Assembly (NCBI GenBank): GCA_964404605.1 | Contig: CAYOKT010000002.1 | Span: 1-64,000 of the forward strand | Length of the DNA stretch: 64,000 bases | Direction: 5' to 3' | DNA from: CAYOKT01 sp964404605 | GTDB taxonomy: Bacteria; Electryoneota; Electryoneia; Electryoneales; Electryoneaceae | Part shown: positions 34,545 through 42,812 of the stretch, piece after piece | Position numbering within the stretch: the first letter of the stretch is position 1 | How the letters are laid out: each line of letters begins with the position of its first letter | Made by a program: the position numbers and the translations under genes | Notes under the pieces: model-generated | Told to the model about the DNA's origin: nothing | Database searches by the model: none | The model's input: only the letters and a program-made list of their open reading frames with translations

Positions 34545-35120
34545 TCAGAATTCTACCTTCGGGGCCTCCCCGGCGGTTTCCGGCGCCTTGAAGAACGGCT
34601 TGGGCTCGAAGGAGAAGATCCTGGCGACCAGGTTCTGGGGGAACTGGCGCACCATGACATTGTATACCCGCACGGCATCATTGTACCGTTTCCGGGCGAC
34701 GGCGAGGCGGTTTTCCGTGCCGGCGAGTTCATCCTGCAACGCCCGGAAGTTCGCATCCGATTTCAGTTGCGGGTAGTTCTCCACCACCAGCAGCAGGCGC
34801 GAGAGCGCACCGGTGAGCTGGTTCTCCGCGTCCATCCGTTCCCCGACATTCGTCGCGCCGCCCACCTTGGCCCGTGCTTCCGTCACCCCGAGGAAAACCT
34901 CCTTTTCCTGGGACGCGTATCCCTTCACCGTGTTCACCAGGTTGGGGATCAGGTCGTACCGGCGCTGCAGGTTGTTCTCCACCTCCGCCCAGGCGCCCGA
35001 CACGGTCTCATCCATCGTGACCAGCGAATTGTAGGTACCCTTGACGAAGGAATAAAACGAGAGACCCCCGATTACCACCACACCGATTACGACCAGCAGA
35101 ATAATCGTTCCGCGCTTCAC
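34545..35120 (-). CDS. lemA: LemA family membrane protein
   Basis: A 191-aa protein with one N-terminal membrane helix (GTIILLVVIGVVVIGGLSFYSF) and a long helical domain with YNSLVTMDETVSGAWAEVEN, LQRRYDLIPNLVNTVKGYAS and ARKRYNDAVRVYNVMVRQFP, all LemA signatures. The GTG at 35120 follows CAGGGGGCCAT and gives the normal family length. Cellular role is unsettled in the family. It is often encoded with TPM-domain proteins, one of which lies two genes upstream here. Confidence 0.92.
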   Translation of the reverse strand: MKRGTIILLVVIGVVVIGGLSFYSFVKGTYNSLVTMDETVSGAWAEVENNLQRRYDLIPNLVNTVKGYASQEKEVFLGVTEARAKVGGATNVGERMDAENQLTGALSRLLLVVENYPQLKSDANFRALQDELAGTENRLAVARKRYNDAVRVYNVMVRQFPQNLVARIFSFEPKPFFKAPETAGEAPKVEF

Positions 35121-35202
35121 ATGGCCCCCTGACTGTTTCCCTGTTGTTCTCCTGGCTGCTCGTATTGCCCGACATCCGATACCGGCATCCGCCCGGGCGT
35201 CA

Positions 35203-35979
35203 TTATGCTTCGCCCGGCGGCTCGTTCGGCGATTCCGGTTCCTGCCCGCCCCCGGAACCGCCGCCTTCCACATCCACCCATCGGGCCAGCCGGTCGAGCT
35301 GCTCCAGCGCCCGTTTCAGAAGCTTCCAGGCCCCGGCCCGGTTCAGCCCCTTTTTCTCCCGGCGGATCTCCGCCAGCTCGAGGAAAAGGGATGCATCCAC
35401 GCCGGTAAGTTCGGCGCCCCGGCCCAGGACAGCCACCTTCTCCCGCGGCACTTCGCGCCCCTCGATGAACAGCAGCGCCTGGAAGACGCTCACCCAGGTG
35501 GGAACGGAGGCGACGAGCAGGTTGCGCATCGCCGCGGTGTTACCCCCGGTCTCCATCGCCGCCTGCCGGAGCTGCACCCACTTGCCCTTGACTTCGCGCT
35601 CGGCTTGCAGCCGCAGGTGTTCCTTCCGGATTTCGATCCCGGCGAAGAGGTCTTCCCCGTGCAACACCTCGCGGAACAGCTTGATGTCGAGGAACTCCAT
35701 CGGGTAGACATCCAGCGAACTGAGGATGTAGTCCCGCGAGAGAACCAGTGGCAGGGCGAACCCCTTCCGGTTCAGGCGGCGGGCGACCGCGGCGGCGCCC
35801 GGCCAGCGGCTGTAGTCGTGCGTGTTCACCTGCAGGAGCAGGTTGATGTCACTCGATTTCGCCGACCAGTCCCCGCGCGCGGCGGATCCGTAGAGGTAGA
35901 CCGCCTCGAGGTCCTCGCCCCAGTATTCCCTCCACTGCGCCAGTGCAAGGTCGAGTTTTTTCTGTGGTTTATCGTCCAT
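35203..35979 (-). CDS. Nucleotidyltransferase-fold protein with altered catalytic motif
   Basis: A 258-aa protein with an N-terminal Pol-beta-like nucleotidyltransferase domain: LEAVYLYGSAARGDWSAKSS followed by DINLLLQV. The family motif is GS...D-h-[DE]-h; here the second carboxylate is Asn (DIN), so a canonical two-metal site is unlikely. The rest is helical and HEPN-like in character (LFIEGREVPREKVAVLG), with an acidic Gly/Pro tail. Between lemA and the TPM gene, with an 11-nt gap to the latter. A role in partner binding rather than catalysis is possible. Confidence 0.7.
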   Translation of the reverse strand: MDDKPQKKLDLALAQWREYWGEDLEAVYLYGSAARGDWSAKSSDINLLLQVNTHDYSRWPGAAAVARRLNRKGFALPLVLSRDYILSSLDVYPMEFLDIKLFREVLHGEDLFAGIEIRKEHLRLQAEREVKGKWVQLRQAAMETGGNTAAMRNLLVASVPTWVSVFQALLFIEGREVPREKVAVLGRGAELTGVDASLFLELAEIRREKKGLNRAGAWKLLKRALEQLDRLARWVDVEGGGSGGGQEPESPNEPPGEA

Positions 35980-35990
35980 TCTACCCTCTC

Positions 35991-36785
35991 TCAGAAGGAG
36001 CGCCCCGCGCCGCCGCCGCCGAATCCGCCGCCCCCGAATCCGCCGAATCCTCCTCCGAACCCGCCGCCGCCGAATCCTCCTCCGCCCCAGGAACCGCGGC
36101 CGCCCAACATCGAACCGAGCAGCAGGCCGAAGAGAATCGACCTCCCGAACCGGGAACTCATCAGGGCGAGAAAGATAAAGAGCATGAAGAGGGTGCCGAG
36201 GAGGCCGCCGCCCTTACCCCTCCGTCCGCGCACAGGACGGGGGCCGCGAGGCAGCTCCCCCGTGATCTGCGCGTCCGGCGCGACAATCCGGGTCACCTGG
36301 AGCACCGTGGCCGCGAGCCCCTCGAACACGCGCCCTTCGCGCAGGTAGGGGATGGTCACCCGGTCAAGGATTTGCCCGGCGCGCGCATCGGGAATGTCCC
36401 CCTCCAGCCCGTACCCGGTGGCGAGATACACCCGCCTTCCGCCGCCCGCCCTGCCGGTGTTGAACAGCAGCAGCGCCCCGCGGTCCGTGCCCTTCCTGCC
36501 CACTCCCCACTTGTGGCCCAGCTCCACCGCGTACAGCGAGATGTCCTGCCCCTCGGGGATGCTGTCCATGGTGACGAGGGCGATCTCGATCTTCGCCTTC
36601 TCCGCCACTTCGCGGCACAGGCTCTCGAGGCGAGCCCTCTCTGCGGGTGTAAGAAGATTGGCATAATCGTTCACGAAACCGACAGGCTTCGGGTAGGGAT
36701 CCTGGGCGAAGGCGTTGCAGCATGGGAGGAGAAGAACGGCGAGAAAGAGCGCCGCGAACAGGCCTCGTGGCAGCTTCCCGTTCAC
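35991..36785 (-). CDS. TPM-domain (YgcG-like) exported membrane protein with Gly-rich tail
   Basis: A 264-aa protein with signal peptide (GLFAALFLAVLLLPCCNAFA), a TPM domain (VGFVNDYANLLTPAERARLE, IEIALVTMDSIPEGQDI, GALLLFNTG, YLATGYGLEGDIPDARAGQI), one membrane helix (LLGTLFMLFIFLALMSS) and a C-terminal tail of Gly/Phe repeats ending GGGGAGRSF. This is the standard YgcG architecture. TPM domains have been linked to phosphatase or chaperone roles; the exact role is not known. The start overlaps the lspA stop (ATGA). Confidence 0.88.
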   Translation of the reverse strand: MNGKLPRGLFAALFLAVLLLPCCNAFAQDPYPKPVGFVNDYANLLTPAERARLESLCREVAEKAKIEIALVTMDSIPEGQDISLYAVELGHKWGVGRKGTDRGALLLFNTGRAGGGRRVYLATGYGLEGDIPDARAGQILDRVTIPYLREGRVFEGLAATVLQVTRIVAPDAQITGELPRGPRPVRGRRGKGGGLLGTLFMLFIFLALMSSRFGRSILFGLLLGSMLGGRGSWGGGGFGGGGFGGGFGGFGGGGFGGGGAGRSF

Positions 36786-37468
36786 GGCTTGGGATCCTCG
36801 ACGAGAGGGGAAGTTCGTTCTCCCGTCTCATCCGAACCGTCACCGGCCGCCGTTACCGGGCCGGGGTTCTCCGCCCGCGGGACAGCGAGACGCTGAGCGG
36901 CCACGGCGGCCTCCCCGGCAGCGGCCTCGACGTCCGCTGCGAGTTCCTCCGCCACTCCCTCCCGCTCCCCGGCGGGACCGGGCCGGAACAGCAACAGGAG
37001 GATGAGAACGGTGATTCCCACCGAAACCGCCGCATCGGCGATGTTGAACACCGGCCAGCGCTCCATCAGCCAGTTGGGCAGATCGACATCCACATAGTCG
37101 ATCACGTACCCGTACGCCAGGCGGTCGATGGTGTTTCCAATGGCGCCGCCGAGCACCCCCGCGAGCACCCAGCGAACCCCTTTCGGATCATTATGCATCT
37201 TGAGGAGCAGGTAGAATACGGCGATCGCCGCGATCAGCGAGACGACGCCGTGGGCGATCAACCAACCGAGTAACTTCGAGGAGGGTATATCGATCCCGAA
37301 CACCAACCCATCGTTGTGAATATAGGTCAGGCGGACGACATCGCCGAGAACGGGGATGGACTGGTGAAGCTGCATCGTGGAGACCACGATGCGTTTCACC
37401 ACCTGGTCGGCGATGACGACCGCGAGGCAGAGCAGCCAGGGACCGATGCGGGGTTTCCCGGGGTTCAA
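36782..37468 (-). CDS. lspA: Lipoprotein signal peptidase II
   Basis: Inner-membrane aspartyl protease that removes signal peptides from prolipoproteins. Four membrane helices and the catalytic motifs GNTIDRLAYGYVIDYVDV and VFNIADAAVSVG, each with an active-site Asp. I place the start at the TTG at 37468, which forms TTGA with the DksA-like stop and has GAGGAACAGGG upstream, giving 228 aa. The last 60 or so residues after the final helix are an Ala/Glu/Pro-rich tail absent from typical LspA (about 160-170 aa). It serves the several lipoproteins in this window. Confidence 0.92.
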   Translation of the reverse strand: MNPGKPRIGPWLLCLAVVIADQVVKRIVVSTMQLHQSIPVLGDVVRLTYIHNDGLVFGIDIPSSKLLGWLIAHGVVSLIAAIAVFYLLLKMHNDPKGVRWVLAGVLGGAIGNTIDRLAYGYVIDYVDVDLPNWLMERWPVFNIADAAVSVGITVLILLLLFRPGPAGEREGVAEELAADVEAAAGEAAVAAQRLAVPRAENPGPVTAAGDGSDETGERTSPLVEDPKP

Positions 37469-37929
37469 AGACCCTGTTCCTCTCGTTTCTTCTTCGCGGC
37501 GATGCTCAGGGTCGCATGGGGCACGGCTTCCAGGCGGGCATACTCGATGGGAATACCCGTGTCCATGCAATAGCCGTACGTGCCCTTCTCCATGCGATCG
37601 AGCGCGGCGTACAGGTGCTTGAGGAACTTGTGTTCGCGCTGGGCGAAGAGGAAGGCTTTCTCACGTTCCTGCGCGTCCGTGCCCTGGTCGGCCATGTGGA
37701 GCGAGTAGGTCGAATTGTCCCCGGAGTACTCCTCCACGGTACGAAGGGAGGTCTCCTCCAGGTAGCCGAGTTCTTTCTTGATCTTCTCGATCTTCTCCTC
37801 GATGATCTTTCTGAAGTGCGGCATATCCTCGGGCCGATAACGTCTAACCCCGTCGTCGTAATCCACCAGCGGCTTCCAGGGGGTATACTGCTCTTCGCTG
37901 TCATCGATTTTCTTCTTCACGGCACTCAT
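37465..37929 (-). CDS. DksA/TraR-family protein lacking most zinc-finger cysteines
   Basis: A 154-aa coiled-coil protein. KIIEEKIEKIKKELGYLEE and MADQGTDAQEREKAFLFAQ match the DksA coiled coil with an acidic tip region, followed by the globular domain EKGTYGYCMDTGIPIEYARL and EAVPHATLSIAAKKK. DksA normally has C-x2-C-x17-C-x2-C; here one Cys remains (GYCMDTG) and the others are Asp/Thr and Ser/Ala. A zinc-independent RNA polymerase secondary-channel regulator is inferred. GGAGG-rich Shine-Dalgarno before the ATG at 37929. It lies between ileS and lspA. Confidence 0.85.
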   Translation of the reverse strand: MSAVKKKIDDSEEQYTPWKPLVDYDDGVRRYRPEDMPHFRKIIEEKIEKIKKELGYLEETSLRTVEEYSGDNSTYSLHMADQGTDAQEREKAFLFAQREHKFLKHLYAALDRMEKGTYGYCMDTGIPIEYARLEAVPHATLSIAAKKKREEQGL

Positions 37930-37948
37930 GGTTCGGCTCCTTTCCTCC

Positions 37949-40900
37949 TCAACCGTTCGCCGGTTGAACGTCGAACCAGACGTATCTATCGTTGAGTTTG
38001 ACTTTATCGTTTCCCGCCTCCAGCGGGACCAGGTCCAGCCCGGTGGCCAGCACTTCCCGCATGATCAGGTCGCGGTGAACCCCCACCGCCCGGCGGATTC
38101 GTTCATCGCAGCCCACTTGCAGCATGATGCGCCGGGTGACCTCGAGATCCATCTCCTTCCTCCGGTTCTGGATCTTGTTGATCAGCTCGCGGGCGTAGCC
38201 CTCGTCCAGCAGTCCCTCATCCAGCCTGAGGTCGAGCGCGACGAGGAGGTCGCCCTCCTGCTTCACGCTGAGGTCTTCCGACTGCTTCTGCTCGAGAATG
38301 ATGTCTTCCGCGGTGAAGGTTTCCCCATCGAGGAGCACTTCCCCGGCGCGCTGGAGCTCACCGATCTCCCCCGCGCTCATCTCACCGACGCGCTGTGCCC
38401 AGCGCTTCATCTCCCCCCCGAAGCGCGGTCCGAGGGTCTTGAAATTCGGCTTCGCAACCCACGAAATCAACTCGTCGGCGCTGTCCGCATACTCCAGGCG
38501 CTTCACATTCAGTTCGTCGAGGAGCAGTCCGGCCAGCTCATCGAGCCCTTCCCTCAGAGCGGGCTCGAGGACGACGATCAGGCGCCTCAGCGGTTGGCGC
38601 ACCTTAATCTTCGCATCGTTCCTCGCCGCCCTCCCGAGGGTGACCAGGGTGCGGACCAGGTCCATCTTCCGCTTGAGGTCATCATCCTGCCACTCCGGCC
38701 GCGGCTCGGGCCAGGACTCAAGATGGACCGAATCCCTCGCCTCAGGCAAATGCCCGTACGCCAGATTCCGCCAGATCTCGTCGGAGATGAACGGCGCGAA
38801 GGGTGCGATCACCCGGCTCGTGCCGACGAGGACTTCGTACAAGGTACGATAGGCGCGCTCCTTATCCGCCGGTTCGTCGCTCTTCCAGAACCGCCTGCGG
38901 CTGCGGCGGATGTACCAGTTGGTCAGGCGGTCGATGAAGTCCTGCACCGCGGCGGCCGCGGGCATCACATCGTAGGCTTCGAGGTTTCCGGTCACCGAGC
39001 GAAGGAAGTCGTTGTACGCCGTCAGAATCCAGCGATCGAGGGGTGTCGGCGGCCCCGGCTCCACGGACGAATCCGGCGTCCATCCATCCACGTTCGCATA
39101 GGTGACGAAAAAGCTGTACGCGTTCCACAGAGGGATGAACACCTGGCGCAGGCAGTCCCGGAGGGACTCTTCGCCGAAGCGCAGCGGCAACCAGGGGTTG
39201 TTCCGGTAGAAGGACCAGCGGACCGCGTCCGCGCCGTACTTGTCCATCATCGGGACCGGCGAGACGACGTTCCCCTTCGATTTCGACATCTTCTCGCCCG
39301 TCTCGTCCAGGACGAGGTCGGTGCAGATCACGGTCTTGTAGCTGGACCAGCGGCTCTTGTCCTTTTCCCCCCGGGCGATGGCGAGCAGGGTGCTCGTGGC
39401 GAGCAGGCTGTAAAACCAGCCGCGTGTCTGGTCGAGCCCCTCGCAGATGAAATCCGCCGGGTACTGGCGCTCGAGATACTCTACCGATCCCTCGGCCGCG
39501 GGGTATCCCACCTGCCCCCAGGGCATGATCCCGGCGTTGAACCAGGAATCGAGGACGAAGTTCTCCCGCCGCAGCTCGGCGCCGTCTTCGCCGCGGAGAA
39601 CGACTTCATCGATCCACGGCTTGTGCAGGTCTCCATCGGGCGGGATCGGCTTGCCACCGCTGCGGATGATATGCTCGTTCAGCTCCGCCAGCGACCCGAC
39701 GCAGACCGCTTCGCCGTTCCCTTCCCGGCTCCAGACCGGCAGCGGGCTTCCCCAGTATCGCTCCCGGGTGATGTTCCAGTCGATCACGTTCTCCAGCCAC
39801 TTGCCGAAGCGACCTTCGCGGACGCGCGGTGGAACCCAGTTGATCAGGCGGTTGGCTTCGAGCATCTCCTCGCGCATCGCCGTCGCCCGGATGAACCATC
39901 CCGGGCGGGGGAAGAACATCAGCGGAGTACCGGTCTTGTAGTGATGGGGGTAGGTGTGCTCGTGCTTTTCCCGGCCGATCAGGCGCCCGCGCGCGGCGAG
40001 ATCCTTCACGATGTCCACTTCGAGGTCCGAATCCTTGAACCAGCGGCCGCCGAACCCATCGAGCCGGTCATCGACCTTGCCGTGCTCGTTGACGAGGAGC
40101 GGAGCCGTCAGGCGGTGAGCCTTGATCAGCCGGAAGTCGTCCTCGCCGTAGGGCGCGATGTGGACGACACCCGTGCCCTCGTCCGCGGCGACGAACTCCT
40201 CGGCGAAGACCTCGTGCCCGCGCTGCCCGGCCCGCAGCTTCTGGAAATCCCAGAGAGGATCGTACTTGAGCCCCTGCAACTCGCGCCCGGGGAACTCCCC
40301 TTCGATTTCGTAGGCGCCGATGAAGCGTTCGACATCGTGCAGACGGCTGCGGGCGACGATCAGGCGTTCCCCCGCTCTCGCCCCCTTCACCTCTTCGGTG
40401 AGCCTGAGCTTCACATAGGGCAGATCCGGACCGACGGCGACGGCGATATTGGAAAGCAGCGTCCAGGCGGTCGTCGTCCAGGCGAGAAGGTGGGTGTTCT
40501 CCTCGCCGATGAGGGGAAACTTCACATACAGGGCGAGGTCCGTGACCTCGAGGTAACCCTGGGCGACCTCGAAGTTCGAAAGGGTCGTTCCCTGCTTCGG
40601 GTCCCAGGCGCTGATGCGATAATCCTTGTACAGGAACCGGTCGCCGCCGAGCAGGTTGCCGGGATCGGCGAACTCCGGCCGGACACGGGTCTCCCAGGCC
40701 TGCTTCAGCACCCACCAGTCCGACTGGATATACTCCGTGGTGTAGGTCGCATAGAAGTGTTCGAGGTCGAGGAACCGCCCGATCCGCCAGATGGCTTCTT
40801 CCCAGGCCTCCTTGAAACGGAACACCGTCTCCCGGCAGTAGGAGATGTACTTCTCCACTCCGTATTCCTCGATCTCCCGCTTGCTCTCGAGACCGAGGTC

Positions 40901-41194
40901 GCGATCCGCCGTGAGCTCGATGGGCAGCCCGTGCGTGTCCCATCCCGCCTTGCGGAGCACCCGCTTGCCGCGCATCGTTTCGAAACGCGGCCACAGGTCC
41001 TTCAGGGCGGATTGCATCATGTGGCCGATGTGCGGGGGGGCGTTGGTTCCGGGGGGGCCATCATAGAAAACATAGTCCGGAGCGCCGGAACGCTCCTCGA
41101 TGGAACGCTGGAAGACACGGTCGCGCTCCCAACGCGCCAGTGTTTCGCGGTCGATCGCGGGAAAATCCGGAGGATTGGGTACAGGGTTGAACAT
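37949..41194 (-). CDS. ileS: Isoleucyl-tRNA synthetase, type 2-like
   Basis: Class Ia synthetase, 1081 aa. DYVFYDGPPGTNAPPHIGHM contains HIGH (residues 55-58), followed by RKAGWDTHGLPIEL; the editing domain has TTAWTLLSNIAVAV and GTGVVHIAPYGEDD; GEKMSKSKGNVVSP is the KMSKS loop; WYIRRSRRRFW starts the anticodon domain. The YDGPPGTNAPP form and overall length are like the eukaryote-like type 2 enzymes, some of which resist mupirocin, rather than E. coli-type IleS1. Assignment to Ile is from overall similarity. It lies 19 nt from the DksA-like gene and 99 nt after divIVA. Confidence 0.95.
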   Translation of the reverse strand: MFNPVPNPPDFPAIDRETLARWERDRVFQRSIEERSGAPDYVFYDGPPGTNAPPHIGHMMQSALKDLWPRFETMRGKRVLRKAGWDTHGLPIELTADRDLGLESKREIEEYGVEKYISYCRETVFRFKEAWEEAIWRIGRFLDLEHFYATYTTEYIQSDWWVLKQAWETRVRPEFADPGNLLGGDRFLYKDYRISAWDPKQGTTLSNFEVAQGYLEVTDLALYVKFPLIGEENTHLLAWTTTAWTLLSNIAVAVGPDLPYVKLRLTEEVKGARAGERLIVARSRLHDVERFIGAYEIEGEFPGRELQGLKYDPLWDFQKLRAGQRGHEVFAEEFVAADEGTGVVHIAPYGEDDFRLIKAHRLTAPLLVNEHGKVDDRLDGFGGRWFKDSDLEVDIVKDLAARGRLIGREKHEHTYPHHYKTGTPLMFFPRPGWFIRATAMREEMLEANRLINWVPPRVREGRFGKWLENVIDWNITRERYWGSPLPVWSREGNGEAVCVGSLAELNEHIIRSGGKPIPPDGDLHKPWIDEVVLRGEDGAELRRENFVLDSWFNAGIMPWGQVGYPAAEGSVEYLERQYPADFICEGLDQTRGWFYSLLATSTLLAIARGEKDKSRWSSYKTVICTDLVLDETGEKMSKSKGNVVSPVPMMDKYGADAVRWSFYRNNPWLPLRFGEESLRDCLRQVFIPLWNAYSFFVTYANVDGWTPDSSVEPGPPTPLDRWILTAYNDFLRSVTGNLEAYDVMPAAAAVQDFIDRLTNWYIRRSRRRFWKSDEPADKERAYRTLYEVLVGTSRVIAPFAPFISDEIWRNLAYGHLPEARDSVHLESWPEPRPEWQDDDLKRKMDLVRTLVTLGRAARNDAKIKVRQPLRRLIVVLEPALREGLDELAGLLLDELNVKRLEYADSADELISWVAKPNFKTLGPRFGGEMKRWAQRVGEMSAGEIGELQRAGEVLLDGETFTAEDIILEQKQSEDLSVKQEGDLLVALDLRLDEGLLDEGYARELINKIQNRRKEMDLEVTRRIMLQVGCDERIRRAVGVHRDLIMREVLATGLDLVPLEAGNDKVKLNDRYVWFDVQPANG

Positions 41195-41293
41195 GTCGTC
41201 GGTTATCTATGTTCGGGTCTCTTTCACCGGAGCGGACAGCGATGACCGGCCGTCCAACCGGGGAAACCGTCAGGCTGTTCCCCTGAGTGGGGA

Positions 41294-41791
41294 TCAGAAT
41301 TCTTCTCTCGGATCGTGTTCGATGCTGCCCGGCTCCTCGGGCGACTCCTGTTCGAGGATCTCGATCAGTTCGATCTGTCCCCGCAGGATCTGCTTCATTT
41401 TCAACAGGTAGGCGCGGCGCTGCCCCTCGAGGCGATGGATGTCGTCGAGGAGGCGCTGGTGCCTCTTCCGCGCGTCCTGCAACATCCGTTCTGCATCCAG
41501 CTCCGCCTGCTGAAGGATCAGCTCCGCGCGCTTGGTCGATTCGCTCTCGGCGGCTTTCCCGGCCTTCTGGGCGTTCATCATGGCGTCCTGAAGGCTGGAT
41601 TCCATCTCCTGGTACTCCTTCAGCTTCGCCTCGTGGAATTCCGCCTGCTTCGCGAGCTCTTCCCGTTCGGCCAGCAGCGCCTCATATTCATCGGCGACCA
41701 TTTCGAGGAAGCTCCGCACCTCCTCGGCGTCGTAGCCGCGCATCTGCTTGCCGAACTCCTGCTTGCGGATGTCCAGGGGAGTGAGTTTCAT
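41294..41791 (-). CDS. divIVA: DivIVA-domain coiled-coil protein
   Basis: A 165-aa protein starting with the DivIVA hallmark MKLTPLDIRKQEFGKQMRGY and DAEEVRSFLEMVADEYEAL, followed by an almost unbroken coiled coil to about residue 145. DivIVA proteins bind curved membrane and recruit division or growth factors. The domain is best known from Gram-positives but occurs in several diderm lineages. GGTAGGGGGTGTC precedes the ATG. It lies 8 nt after the YggS-type gene, a pairing known from sepF/yggS/divIVA clusters. Confidence 0.9.
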   Translation of the reverse strand: MKLTPLDIRKQEFGKQMRGYDAEEVRSFLEMVADEYEALLAEREELAKQAEFHEAKLKEYQEMESSLQDAMMNAQKAGKAAESESTKRAELILQQAELDAERMLQDARKRHQRLLDDIHRLEGQRRAYLLKMKQILRGQIELIEILEQESPEEPGSIEHDPREEF

Positions 41792-41799
41792 GACACCCC

Positions 41800-42516
41800 C
41801 TACCTTTCTCTTGGGCCGAAGATGGCCGTCCCAATGCGTACGAGCGTCGAGCCCTCTTCGATCGCCGGTTCAAAGTCGCCGCTCATCCCGAGCGACAGGG
41901 TCTCCATTGTCACACCGTCGAAACCGCGTTGCGCAAGCTCCTCCGCCCGCCGGCGGACATCCCGGAAAGCAGCGCGGATCACTTTCTCATCCGTCGTATT
42001 CGGCCCGATCGCCATCAAGCCTTCGATGCGCAGGTGCGGGCAGCGAGCGGCCGCTTCCGCCGCTTCCTCCAGCTTCTCCGGCGGAAACCCGTATTGCGTC
42101 GGGGCGCCGCTGCAATTGACCTGCAACAGTCCGCGAGCGGTGATTCCGAGGTCCGCCGCGACATGCTCCACGCGCCGGATCAGGTCGAGGCTGTCCAGGC
42201 TCTGCACGCAGTCGAAGGTTTGCAGCACCTTGCGCACCTTGTTCGACTGCAGGTGGCCGATGAAGTGCCACTGGAGGGGCGGCGCATCGGCCCCCCGGAG
42301 TTCCCGGACCCGCGCGAGTTTTTCCGCCGACCCCTGGAACCGGTTCTCCCCGAACAGGGTTTGCCCCGCCTCGGCGGCTTCGACGACCCTCTCCGCGGGC
42401 ACGAGCTTGCTGACCGCGAGCAGGCGGACCGCCGACGGATCCCTCCCGGCCCGCCGGGCGGCGGCCTCCATGCGCTCGCGCACACGGCTCAACCGTTCCG
42501 CAATCTCGCCCGCCAT
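41800..42516 (-). CDS. YggS-family pyridoxal-phosphate homeostasis protein
   Basis: A 238-aa PLP-binding TIM-barrel (alanine racemase N-domain fold) without racemase activity in known members. PSAVRLLAVSKLVPAERVVE contains the PLP-binding Lys, then GQTLFGENRFQ, LQWHFIGHLQSNKVR, LLQVNCSGAPTQYGF, LRIEGLMAIGP and LSLGMSGDFEPAIEEGSTLV with the phosphate-binding end. First gene of the yggS-divIVA-ileS train. A possible structured leader (42543-42812) lies upstream. Confidence 0.95.
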   Translation of the reverse strand: MAGEIAERLSRVRERMEAAARRAGRDPSAVRLLAVSKLVPAERVVEAAEAGQTLFGENRFQGSAEKLARVRELRGADAPPLQWHFIGHLQSNKVRKVLQTFDCVQSLDSLDLIRRVEHVAADLGITARGLLQVNCSGAPTQYGFPPEKLEEAAEAAARCPHLRIEGLMAIGPNTTDEKVIRAAFRDVRRRAEELAQRGFDGVTMETLSLGMSGDFEPAIEEGSTLVRIGTAIFGPRER

Positions 42517-42542
42517 GACCGCCCCGTTTCAAGTAGAACGCA

Positions 42543-42812
42543 CTATTGGACCGATTCACCTGAATCGATGTGTTCTGAACGCCCCGCATCGTCCAATGCA
42601 AAGCGCGCCGCCCGGAATAGCGGAGTTATTTCGAGATGGCGCAACGCAGCAGTCTGATGCGGGGCGCTCCCGAAGGGCTTGACGTTAACCTGCCGTCTTC
42701 CGCGTTCTGTCTGCTTGCTGCAGCTCCGGCTGCACCTGCGCAGACACGCCTTGAATACAGCCCTCTAACGACAAGCAGAACCACACGATTCAGCTGAACC
42801 GGACCAATATAG
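42543..42812. repeat. 270-bp nested inverted-repeat element (possible structured RNA leader or MITE)
   Basis: Ends 42543-42577 and 42776-42812 are imperfect inverted repeats of about 35 bp that share CTAT...TTGG, CCG, the dyad (GATTCACCTGAATC and GATTCAGCTGAACC), TGTG and TTCTG. Inside are a perfect 11-bp inverted repeat (42580-42590 with 42656-42666), CTGCTTG/CAAGCAG (42711-42717 with 42772-42778), and GCAGC/GCTGC with a 4-nt loop (42720-42733). It carries no open gene. It sits 26 nt upstream of the YggS-type start, so on the minus strand it could be a leader RNA. As DNA it also resembles a small inverted-repeat element. Confidence 0.6.

Noticed and set aside
35991..36120. Gly-codon repeats at the end of the TPM gene as a CRISPR or satellite
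   Set aside because: They encode the normal Gly/Phe-rich tail of YgcG-like proteins; unit length is irregular and no spacers exist.
37928..41245. 1105-codon plus-strand frame opposite ileS
   Set aside because: Complete shadow of ileS. No start signal or recognisable motif.
42543..42812. T-box riboswitch for ileS
   Set aside because: The AGGGUGGNACCGCG antiterminator core is absent and no terminator hairpin with T-run precedes the YggS-type gene.
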